Source: Amborella trichopoda | Taxonomy: Eukaryota > Streptophyta > Magnoliopsida > Amborellales > Amborellaceae | Assembly: GCF_000471905.2 (NCBI RefSeq) | Contig: NW_006495648.1 | Location: forward strand, 352,511 to 416,510 | DNA: 64,000 nt | Direction: 5' to 3' | Shown: piece after piece, positions 21,585 through 30,730 of the stretch | Numbering within the stretch: position 1 is the first letter of the stretch | How the letters are laid out: each line of letters opens with the position of its first letter | The notes under the pieces: model-generated | Seen by the model: only the letters and a program-made list of their open reading frames with translations | Told to the model about the DNA's origin: nothing | Databases searched by the model: none | Position numbers and translations under genes: made by a program

Positions 21585-24221
21585 AGCCAAGATCTTCATA
21601 AGGTCTCTTAAAAGTCTCTTGCCAAGTTTCGTCATATTCCGACATGTCTGAGGCAGTGCAGACTGAGAAACAGTTCCAGCAGAATCAGCCTCTTGCACCC
21701 GGAAATGGCCCCTATAACTCGAGCTACATTTTTAGTGTCTCAAATTACTATGGGACCATGACCATTGGATCCGGCAAGGTTGAAAACCATTAGGGGTCAA
21801 ATTTTAGCTCGAACGGACACTCCAGGAAGTTATAGGCAAAAGAGCAAAGCAAGAGGGGCCGCATGCTATTTCCGTGCGGCCACCCTGTAACTCCACACCA
21901 TGGAAGGGACAGTCACGACCAGTGACTTTCGACGCTCATATCTCATTCATCCCAAGTCGGATCGTGCTCAAATTTGGTGAGCATGTTCGTCTAGTCAAGA
22001 CGAGCAATTCGACACTCCCCGTGACGACACCTGAGCGCGAAGAAAAGCTAGAGAGAAGTCCATGAAGAAACTGCAAGAAATTCAGTAGTTTTGTTCCTCG
22101 CTCAAGCGGCCAGATCATGCCGCTCGCGATCCCGATCGTCGCGAGACCAATTCCATCGTGTGCTAACGTCTTGGGCTATCACTGACCCGAACCCCGTACA
22201 TGATGAATGATCGGATTTTGCATATAAAGCTGATGAAGCGACTATATATTCCATCGCCAAAATTTCAGATTCCAGCCAAAATTCCAAAGTTGCAAAATCT
22301 TTGATCGGGCACGAAATCGAGCTGCGTTTCTTGCCCCGCTATCGTAACAACATGCTCAGTGTAATTCAGTGAAGAAATCATCAAAAAAATCAAGGAACAA
22401 GTACATTATCGATCTGAAGTTTCAAGATCCATTCAAATTTCACGTCACATTATCGTGCACTTAAAACACGATCCATGGCTTGAAGTTGGTATCAAATCGA
22501 TCACCACGATGAGCCCTACAATAAAATAATCATCTTACTATCAATCGGGCATCAGAACGACCTCAGATCGGCCATGAATTGTCAGGGCAACACAGGGACT
22601 GTTCTGGGAACACAGGGACTGTTCTGAAATTTCATGAATTGTTAGGAAGAGGCAAATCTATCATTCTGTACCCTATTTTCTAATTTCTTTTAATTCAATT
22701 TAATCTTAATTTCTAGCTATTAGGGTCAATTTTGATCATCCACACATGTTTGGGGAAAATTCTATATATGTACCAACATTGTACGCACTAGAGGACTCAA
22801 CCTTTCACAAAAAGAGAGAGTTTTTCCTTAATACAAGTTCCACTTTCTTCTCATTGTTAGGTCACGTTTAAGAGTGAGAGTGAGGTGAGAGAAACATTTT
22901 GACCGATACGATTAGGTTCAAGGTAAATCTTCGCTCTTCTTTTCCTTTTCTTCTTCCCTCTATATTCTTTCCTCTCTTCTCTCTCTTCTCTATCTGAGTT
23001 CCTTGCAGGGGTTATGCATTACAGTGACAGTATCGTGCATGCCTCCCTTGAGGTCACACAGGTCGCGCATGGCGATGGCAGCACAATGCCGAGTCTCCTT
23101 CTCTGTCTTTTCTTCTATCTCTTTCATCCAGTGAGGCCTATAGGCATGGCCATCACCATCCACAGATGTAGCTTAGAGATCTCAATGAAGAATCCAAACG
23201 GTGAAACCTGTTGTGGCCCGTAGAGGTCTTTCCCTATTGCGCGACTATAGTAGATGGTGATACCCTTCACCGCCTTCTAGAGGCCTCGGCAACGCCTATC
23301 GCCATTTGCGAAGTGTCCTTCACGTATTCGGCGTTCATCATCATCCTTCCTGTGTCCCACACTTCTCATCGTGCGTCTCGTGAGGTTTACCACAGTGCGC
23401 TTCATGAACGACCACCATCGCACGCTACATCAGAGACTATCACAGCCCGCATGGGGGCGTGTTGTCTTTTTATGTTGCCAACGGTGACACCTAGTGTCGT
23501 CTGTAGTTCATTTTTCACTCTCTAACCATGAGCAGTAGCGTCGACCGCCACCCAAGGGCCAGAACGCTGCTACTCCACTATCGTGAGTGGCAATGCCTAG
23601 CACCATCGGGACCTCATCTCTCTACCGTATCGTGTCGTCTTTTCATTCTCTTTTGTCTTTTCACTTGACTGAGGGTAGATTTAGCCTAGCACTACCATAT
23701 CTGTCTCAGTTTCAAGTAGTATTACCGCCGTGCTGGTCTTGAGAACCAAGCCCATCTTGCTACCACTCCGAGTCAATAACTTCCCGACTGTCATGCTAGT
23801 ATCGCCTCTTCATCAAGTTTTCTTTTCTTTTCTATCTTTATTTAAACCTTATGCTTCATCACCCTCTCGCATAAACGTACGTTGTCTTAAGACAAGGGTG
23901 GGTCTCTTTGACCCACTTATCTTACAAATTAACCATAGAAGTGTTGTGTAGAAAACAAGAGCATTGTAAGTCAAGGGAGGAAATTCTGAACCAGCTAAAG
24001 TAGTGGGGGGGCTTTCTTTGTGATCTAAGAGGGTGCGCACGTGAGCCAGCCTGAGTAAGTCCTGAGTCCACCTTAAATTCCTCTCTCACCGGTTGGTATA
24101 CCTACCCTTACTTTTGAGCAAGGTTCTGAGAAAGCGATCTCAAATCTTGGGTTCACCAGAAACCCGGGATACGTGCGCCAGATCATCCAGATCATGAGAG
24201 CGAGATCTAGGTACCTAACCA
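21585..24221 (+). repeat. 3' LTR of element C, lacking its first part
   Basis: It aligns with 6,371-9,118 from the block CATAAGGTCTCTTAAAAGTC onward, but its first 80-100 bases are missing. Directly upstream the 3' region stops early: the sequence ...AACAATGCCGACTAAA matches B only to that point. It ends CTAACCA at 24,221, followed by the GTGCA duplication. Confidence 0.9.
22763..22770 (+). promoter_or_regulatory. LTR TATA box, element C 3' LTR
   Basis: TATATATG sits after TTTTGATCATCCACACATG, equivalent to 7,651 in the 5' LTR. It is a relic promoter. Confidence 0.55.
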
Positions 24222-24226
24222 GTGCA
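24222..24226. repeat. Right target-site duplication of element C (GTGCA)
   Basis: GTGCA directly follows the LTR end at 24,221 and matches 6,366-6,370. The sequence after it, CTATGGTTTAAGGTCAT, continues the 3' region of B. Confidence 0.92.
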
Positions 24227-24227
24227 C

Positions 24228-25390
24228 TATGGTTTAAGGTCATAAAGCTTGGACCATGGTTATGATGTTTAAAGTCATGCAACTAGGACCATGAAGTTTA
24301 AGTTCATGCAACTAGACCTTCGCTACAGTTTAAGGTCATGTAGTTTGGACCATTCAGTTTAGGGTCATGCACTTAGACCGCAGCTATACAGTTTAAGGTC
24401 ATGCAAGACGGACCGGAGTATGGGTCACCATGTAGGTGAAGTTCCATGAAGAATAGGTTGGGTATAGTAATTTGACTCCCTTGGAGATAAGAATGGTTTA
24501 AACCCAGCACGAGGTATAGAAGGAGAAGCAAACTTCCTAGGGATTAGGGGACAATTATGACTCCCTAAGGTAAAAGATGAAACTCCATGGCTCGTGGGAA
24601 AGTAACCCAACCGGTGGGGATAGCTTGGTGTGCGACAACCCATAGGGGATTAATGGGGTAAGCATGACTCCATGGGGATAATAAGCAATGGTCTGTTATG
24701 ACGCCACTGAGAATGACTTACCGGGGCATCGATACAACCCTGCTGGGGATTGAAAAGATAAGAATGACCATAACTCCATGGGGATAATGGGTTGCAATAG
24801 GGATGTGACTGCTACTAGGGATGAGGGACAGTGGCCTGCATGCAGCTTTATTGGGAACTACAGTCGAGAGCAGAGGTGTAACTCCATCAGGGATAGTGAC
24901 ACCCATTTCAAGCTTTAAAGTCATGTGAATGGATTATGTTCGAAAAAATTTTAAAGTCTTTGTAGCTTGGACCATAGCTATGCAGTTTAAAGTCCTACAA
25001 CTAGGGCCATGCAGTTTAAGGTCGTGCAACTAGACCTCCGCTACAGTTTAAGGTCATATAGTTTGGACCCTGACGCTAAGCCTTTTAACATCATACGGTC
25101 AGGACGTGCACTTCAGTTTAAGGTCATACAGATGGACCAGGGATATGCCGTTTAGAGTCATGTAATGAGGACTGTGCAGTTTATGGTAGTGCAACGAAAC
25201 CTCCAATACAGTTTAAGGTCATCTAGTTTGGACCATAGCTATGCAGTTTAAAGTCTTGCAGCTAGGACCATGTAGTTTAAGGTCATGCAACTAGACCTTC
25301 GCTACAGTTTAAGGTCATGTAGTTTGGACCAAGCAGTTTAGGATCATGCACCTAAACCGCGGCTATACAGTTTAAGGTCACGCAGCACGG
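24228..25390 (-). repeat. CAGTTTAAGGTC tandem array, element B 3' region
   Basis: Units such as CTACAGTTTAAGGTCATG plus TAGTTTGGACC repeat many times. They are the reverse complement of the array at 18,930-20,240. A block with other short repeats (24,420-24,900, many 'ACTCC..GGGGAT' motifs) interrupts them. Confidence 0.88.
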
Positions 25391-25639
25391 ACCGGAGTGT
25401 GGGTAAGGATTGTGACTCCATGGGGAATAGGGCTGTAACTACAGACTTGACTCCCTGAGGATATAAAGTGGTGGCCTGCTTGTAAGGATGACGGGTCATG
25501 TTCTGAGGAAAGTGAGAAAAATCCACAGTCGGTAGTGTTGTAGCATGCGTACGGTGCTAACTTTTGGATGATTCACGTGGCATTAAGCCTAGATGACCGC
25601 GCATGGTGTTAGGCCTAGGTGAAGAGCGGGGCAACGACT

Positions 25640-25790
25640 CTTGGAGAAGCGCACGGCAATGTCCTATGCACCGATAGCCTCCTGTGAAACGCTCGGTGAT
25701 AGCCGCCTGTGAAGCGCTCGGTGATAGCCTCCTGTGAAGCGTGCAAGGATAGCCTCCTGTGAAGCACGTGGCGATAAGGCATGGCAGCAA
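25640..25790 (-). repeat. Minisatellite of about 31-33 bp, element B 3' region
   Basis: GATAGCCTCCTGTGAAGCG recurs four to five times with small changes. It corresponds in position to the array at 18,440-18,760 in C. Confidence 0.8.
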
Positions 25791-25906
25791 TGACTTGCAT
25801 TCAGGCCTCGAGCTTGACCCCCCCCAGCCTGAACCTATCGTCATCTGAAGTCAAGGACTAGAGCGTCATTTCAAACTTGTGAGTGGCACTTCATGGCACT
25901 GTTGAG

Positions 25907-25914
25907 TATAAAAG
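25907..25914 (+). promoter_or_regulatory. Candidate antisense promoter TATA box, element B
   Basis: TATAAAAG, in the context GAGTATAAAAGGGGG, lies on the strand opposite to B pol. Element D has a matching box on its antisense strand (TATAAAAAGGGG at 40,080-40,069). Purine-rich leader-like sequence follows. Confidence 0.5.
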
Positions 25915-26598
25915 GGGGTAAAACCCCATTTTACTGTTTTACCAAAAGGTAAAATAATGAAGAGAGCTTTTTAGAGAGAGAGCCGGAGCATCCATTAAGA
26001 GACTTCAGACAAGAGTTTCCCAACCAAAACTCACAAAGTGCAGGCGTTCAGGAGATTTTCAGCAAACATCAACAGGTCGTGAGTCTTCGCAGAGCGCTTG
26101 CAAACTTCTTCAGAGAGTACTGAGACCTTCTGAGCAGGGAACAAGGAACCTCTCAGGGCTTCACCGAGACTCTGGCGAAACTGCGAGAGTCACAGTGGTA
26201 CTCTACCGAAATTCCAGTTATTTTCTGATAGTTCCGTGATTGCTGGCAAGTTGCAGAAGGGTCAAGGGACTCTGACGGTCTTCTGTTTATCGGAAGAGAA
26301 GGAGGAGCAACAGGGGCTCTACTAAAAACTCTACGATTTTTTCGACAGATAGAGGAGTGTGAGGAAGGGAGAAGGAAAACCTGTAGGAGGGGAGCTTTTT
26401 CAGGAATTCTGGTGGCTTTCCGTCCGCTTTAGTCACCGGTGGAAGAGAGGGAATAGACGAGGAAGGGTTTCCCAACGAGTAGGAGTGAGTTCCCGACAAT
26501 GAGAGAGATTCCGATGAGAACCTAAATTGTGGCGAGGCTGTAACGGTCGAGGAGGTGAAGAGTGACTAGAAGGTTGACCGTTACCAAGGAGAAAAGGA

Positions 26599-27009
26599 GT
26601 GGGAGTTAATGCCTCCGGGAATTGGAGACAGTGGGAACTGGAGCATAAGGGCATGCGTGACATTAAGTCGCATACAGTGCTGCCTTCACACGGCATTGAG
26701 CTTCTCACTGCGACAGCCATGCTTGGTAACATATCGCTCATGAAAATCGTCGCACGTGGCATTAGCCTGCCCATGGGGATGGTAAAACGTGGCATTGAGT
26801 CACGCATGGCGATGGTTACATGCGACATTGGGTTGCGCATGACTATGATCATGGACGGTGATGTCTTGTGGGGGTTGAGAGTGATGGAAAATGAAAAGGC
26901 TCGGTTACTGTGGTTTGTTGGAAACCAAGTCCTCCCACACAACAGTGAAATCCATGTTGGTTTGGAGGAAGGGAATCCATCATGGGCCAATTCCTTGCCA
27001 GGGAAGTAG
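26599..27009 (+). CDS. Candidate antisense ORF of element B, unknown product
   Basis: This is a 136-codon frame on the strand opposite to B pol, 690 bases after a TATA box and followed at 27,294 by AATAAA. I do not recognise the product. The segment GLRVMENEKARLLW, VGNQVLPHNSEIHV (about residues 94-122) has counterparts in the same antisense frame of element A (RVMTNGK, VGSQVLQHNCELH; 4,405-4,635) and element C (RVMANEKA, then SQILRHSCEVHV; 17,460-17,560, with a stop). The N-terminal half has internal repeats of about 15 residues built on GI-LRM-MV patterns. The sense strand also has a long frame here (27,131-26,433). The antisense frame looks better conserved between copies, judged by eye. 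Coding status is uncertain. Confidence 0.4.
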   Translation: MGVNASGNWRQWELEHKGMRDIKSHTVLPSHGIELLTATAMLGNISLMKIVARGISLPMGMVKRGIESRMAMVTCDIGLRMTMIMDGDVLWGLRVMENEKARLLWFVGNQVLPHNSEIHVGLEEGNPSWANSLPGK

Positions 27010-27293
27010 ACTCTATCAGGGTACTTCTTCCCTCTCCTGGAAGTTAGCCATGCCTTGTCTGATGAATTGAAGTTGACTCGGAAATGGTTGGCTTCTTCTT
27101 TTTTTCTTGTAACCATCATCTTTGAGAACACCTGGCAGATGAATTGAAGCTGATTTGCAAGTGGTTTTGCTTCTTCTTCATGATGAGGGTGCTTCTATTT
27201 GGCCTGTAACCATCCACTTATCCTCAGATGCAAGAGCTTTGTAACCTCCCTAATATTGGGATTTTGATTGTAACTTTTAACTCCTTTTAATGC

Positions 27294-27299
27294 AATAAA
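27294..27299 (+). terminator. Candidate poly(A) signal of the antisense unit, element B
   Basis: AATAAA in the context TTTAATGCAATAAAAAG lies 285 bases after the antisense ORF stop. Element D has AATAAA at the equivalent antisense place (39,322-39,317). C has a decayed AATGCAATGAAA near 17,150 (reversed). Confidence 0.4.
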
Positions 27300-27339
27300 A
27301 AGAGGTAAAGCTTGCTTGGCCCTTCTTGTTTGCTTTCTT

Positions 27340-28836
27340 TTTACAATCATGGGTAGTATTTCTATAAATATCACGAAATAATATGGGGCATTGCCTCCTC
27401 TCCATCAGGATGTGCTAACATGTAGGCTCCATTTGGAGAAACTTTCTTGACTATGAAGGGACCATCCCACTTAGGTTCGAACTTGCCATTACGGTGTCCA
27501 TACATGACAATCGGTCTTTTGACTGCTAAGACTAGATCCCCACGAGTGAATGAGCGAACCTTGAATGACTTGTCAAAGGCTCTCTTCATTCTCCCCTGAT
27601 TGAGATCAAGGTTTTGCTGGGCCTCTAGCCTCTTTTCATTAAGAGCGTCCAACTCCTAATAACGAATCTTGACCATCTCATTTTCAGTCAGTCCCTGATG
27701 TATGGCGACACAGAGTGAGGGTATTTGAACCTCGAGGGGTAAAACTGCCTCTCCTCCAAAAACGAGGGAATAAGGACTGGACTTTGTAGCATTTCGATTG
27801 GTGGTGCAATAGGCTAATAGAGCTTCAAGTAGCCTCTCATGCCAATTCTTCTTTGACTTCGAGATCGACTTCCTGTGCACCCCGCACAGGGTTTTATTGA
27901 ATGCCTCAGCTAAACCATTAGCTCGAGGGTGGTACATGGTCGAGTACCTCCACTCAAAGCCAAGCTGGTTAGCTAGGCAATCAACATGATGGCTTCTGAA
28001 CAGAGGTCAGATATTATTCGGTCTAGAACCCCGAACCGATATATGATGTGGTGACGCACGAAGTTGACCACAGTGGCCCCTGGAACCTGCTTGAGAAGGA
28101 TTGCCTCAGCCCATTTGGAGAAGTAATCTGTCGCTGCTAAGATAAAGACATGACCCGAGGCAAAAAGAAGGTCGATGAGTCCTACAATGTCCATACCCCA
28201 CTAGGAAAAGGGCCATGATGTCACTGTAGGATGGAGAGGCTCTAGGGGCTGATGAATGAGGCTGGAGCGCATTTGGCACACCTGACATCTTCCAGCATAG
28301 TTTTAGACGTCAGCCACCATTGAAGGCCAATAATAGCCGAGTCTATGTATGTGTTCATAGAGCTTAGGGCTGGACTGATGCAGCCTACATATACTTGAAT
28401 GCACTTCCTCCAGTACTTTATTTGCTTCTTGTGTATCGACACATCTGAGGAGAATTCTGTCAAATGATTGGCGAAAGAGAACATCCCCATCGAGAAGGGT
28501 GTACTTGGTAGACATCCATCGTATACCATTGCGCTCTGCCCATTCCTCAGGCAGCCTTCCGTGCTTTATGAAGTTTATGATGGGCTCCCTCCAGTCTTCC
28601 ACTTGTTCAACCTCTGCACATATCGGGTAGAAGAATTCAGGCCCCTGCTTCTCTGCCTTGAATTCTTTACCTTGGGACATTTCCTGTTCTGCCTTAATAA
28701 CATCCTTGGCTGCAAGGAGTGCTCCGAATGGATAAGGCGAGCATTCAAGGAAGATATCTCTCTCATCATCTATATCAACTTTGGTTCTCAAGTTGACATG
28801 TCTCCATTCTGTTACCCAAACAGACGTGGGCCCTAA
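27340..28836 (-). pseudogene. Integrase remnant, element B
   Basis: Four frame segments together cover integrase. 28,791-28,303 carries the zinc-binding region (LHQSSPKLYEHIHRLGYYWP). 28,194-27,973 carries the core (MDIVGLIDLL, YFSKWAEAILLKQVPGATVV, HHIIYRFGV). 27,937-27,656 carries YHPRANGLAEAFNKTLC, SPYSLVFGGEAVLPLEVQ. 27,652-27,371 carries the C-terminal domain (KFEPKWDGPFIVKKVSPNGA). The ending corresponding to GRYLKKYYP is corrupted (27,380-27,340). The reading is closer to intact than in C, but frameshifts separate the segments. Confidence 0.92.
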
Positions 28837-28881
28837 TGAAGATAATTGAATGGTAGCACCAAGCTTTGAGAGTGCATCAGC

Positions 28882-29230
28882 CTACGAGTTTAGCCTTCTT
28901 GGGATATGACTCCGGGAGAAATCTTCAAGCTGGGCCATAAAATATTTGGCCGTGTCATGATAAGGTATAAGAGTATCCTTCCTTACATTGTAAATTCCCT
29001 TAAGTTGCTGGACGATGAGCTTAGAGTCACGGAAGATGTTCAGCTGCTTTAGGTCTAGCTCCTGAGCGATCTCTAATCCGATTATGAGGGCTTGATATTC
29101 AACTTCATTATGAGAACATGCCTCTGCGAGTGAGAAGGATAAAGGAATCATTCCACCATACGGGGTTAGGAACACGACTTCGACACCCCCTCTATTAGAT
29201 TGGAATGCTCCATCAAAGTACATTTTCCAC
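28882..29230 (-). pseudogene. Archaeal-type RNase H (aRNH) domain, element B
   Basis: It lies in an open frame that continues to 29,484. WKMYFDGAFQSNRGGVEVVF carries the first Asp, NEVEYQALIIGLEIAQELDL the Glu, and FRDSKLIVQQLKG the second Asp (the usual Gly before it is now Arg). It ends SRSHIPRRLNS, after which a stop replaces the expected Ala-Asp-Ala-Leu motif near 28,880. This domain, additional to the RT-linked RNase H, identifies the Tat lineage. Confidence 0.9.
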
Positions 29231-29640
29231 AGTCGAGTTAGCATCGTATAGAAGACATCTTCATCCAAGAGGTCACTTGATAGGGGAGATCCTGAAGGGA
29301 CAGGGTGAGCCACTAGAAAGTTTGCTATGGCTTGACCTTTGGCAGCCCTTTGTGGTATATACGTGATGTCGAACTCCATCAGCAATAATGCCCACTTGGC
29401 CAAGTGATCTGACAGGCATGACCAGGTCATAAGGAACTTAACCGGGTCTTCCTTTGAGATTAGATTGACCTTATGACCAAGCAAGTAATGGTGGAGCTTC
29501 TCTACCTAGGCATATCTTTTCGATGGGAGGGTAATTTTCTCAGCTTCCTGCATCCTACGGCTGAGATAATAGAGTGCGGTTTCTTTTCCCCCATCATTGT
29601 TCTGTGCTAGGAGTGCCCCAAGTGACTCATCAAGGGCGGT
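29231..29640 (-). pseudogene. RNase H domain remnant, element B
   Basis: The end of the domain lies in the open frame starting at 29,484: MLGHKVNLISKEDPVKFLMT, then LAKWALLLMEFDITYIPQRA and GQAIANFLVAHP. The N-terminal part (29,640-29,485, ALDESLGALLAQN-like) is in other frames with stops. Confidence 0.85.
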
Positions 29641-30730
29641 CATATATAGGATGAGAGGTCTTTCTAATACCGGTGTGGAGAGTACCAGAGATTCAACAAG
29701 TACTGCTTGATATCGTCAAGTATAGCTTGGCACGCCTCATCCCATATGAAGGGAGTGTCCTTCTTCAAGAGGTGCGAAAAGGGCACGCATCATTCTAAGA
29801 GGTTCGAGATGAACCTTCAAATGTAGGCCAGCTGGCCTTGGAGAGACTGAAGTTCGGACAGGGTTGTAGGCGATGGCATGTCCTGAATCGCCTTGATTTT
29901 GACTGGCTCGATCTTCAGCCAGCGATACCTCAAGATGAACCCTAAGAACTTTCCTGAGCGTATGCCAAAGGCACATTTCAAGGGGTTCATCTTGAGTTGG
30001 TGGCGTTGCAGCCGCTCCAATACCTTTCTAAGCTTCTCCATGTGAGCATCTTTTGCTTCAGACTTCACCACTAAGTTATCCACACAACACTCGACCTCCT
30101 TGTGCATCATGTCCCTGAAGATGGTCGTCATGGCTCGCTGGTATGTGGTGTCAGCATTCTTTAACCTGAAAGGCATCACAATGTAGCAAAAGACACTTTT
30201 GGGGTCAAGAATGCGGTGGCCTCTTCATCTTCTGGTGCCATCCTGATTTAGTTATAACCAGAATACCCATCCATGAAGGAAAATATTTGGCAATGAGCTG
30301 TGGAATCAACAACCATCTCGGTGAATGGTAGGGGGAATTCATCCTTTGAGCAAGCAGTGTTCAGGTAGCGAAAGTCAATACAGACCTTGATTTGACCATT
30401 TTTCTTCTTGACTGAGACAACATTTGCCAGCCATTTTGGGTATTTGACTTCACGTATGATCCATCTTGTCTGAGCTTGTTCACTTTAGCATCAATCTGCA
30501 TCTCAATATCGGGTCTAAACCTTCTTCATTTCTGCTTCATGGCTTTGATGGACAGGTCAATTTCGAGACGATGGACATCGATTTGAGGGTCTAGACCGGG
30601 CATCTCATGATAATGCCAAGGGAAGAAGTCTCGATTTGCTCAGAGGAGGGAAATATAACTTTCTTTCTCTTTTGGGGACATCTTTATCGAGATGAAAGTT
30701 GGCCTTAGGTTAGCGTCATCCCCTAAGTTT
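29640..30730 (-). pseudogene. pol: Reverse transcriptase domain, element B
   Basis: The C-terminal half lies in an open frame, 30,179-29,817: MPFRLKNADTTYQRAMTTIF, then ECCVDNLVVKSEAKDAH, KFLGFILRYRWL and LQSLQGQLAYI. The catalytic YVDD of the family has become CVDN, so a metal-binding Asp and the preceding Tyr are lost. Upstream, 30,430-30,180 reads VSVKKKNGQIKV, DFRYLNTA, FSFMDGYSGYN, stop, IRMAPEDEEATAF in a different frame. It keeps the seven residues missing from C. Confidence 0.92.

Larger units (their letters stand above)
6371..24221 (+). mobile_element. Element C: near-complete Tat-lineage Ty3/gypsy retrotransposon
   Basis: This 17,851-bp insertion is bounded by TGTTGG...TAACCA and flanked by GTGCA on both sides. 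It contains a 5' LTR, PBS, leader, gag, RT, RNase H, archaeal-type RNase H, integrase, a 4.5 kb 3' region with tandem repeats and a 3' LTR lacking its first bases. One stretch of the two LTRs (8,620-8,723 against 23,724-23,827) shows about 16 mismatches in 104 bases by eye, so the insertion is old. It lies inside the 3' region of B and is therefore younger than B. Many stops make it inactive. Confidence 0.92.
24227..27339 (-). other. Inner half of the 3' region of element B
   Basis: On the minus strand this follows the integrase of B. It aligns in reverse with C 17,061 to about 20,240. It contains the inverted GACCTTAAACTG array (24,228-25,390), a small repeat (25,640-25,790) and, on the plus strand, a candidate antisense transcription unit (25,907-27,299). 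Confidence 0.8.

Noticed and set aside
27470..27485. GGTTCGAAC resembling a tRNA B box
   Set aside because: It lies in the integrase C-terminal coding sequence of element B, with no A box or cloverleaf around it. No tRNA gene was found in the window.
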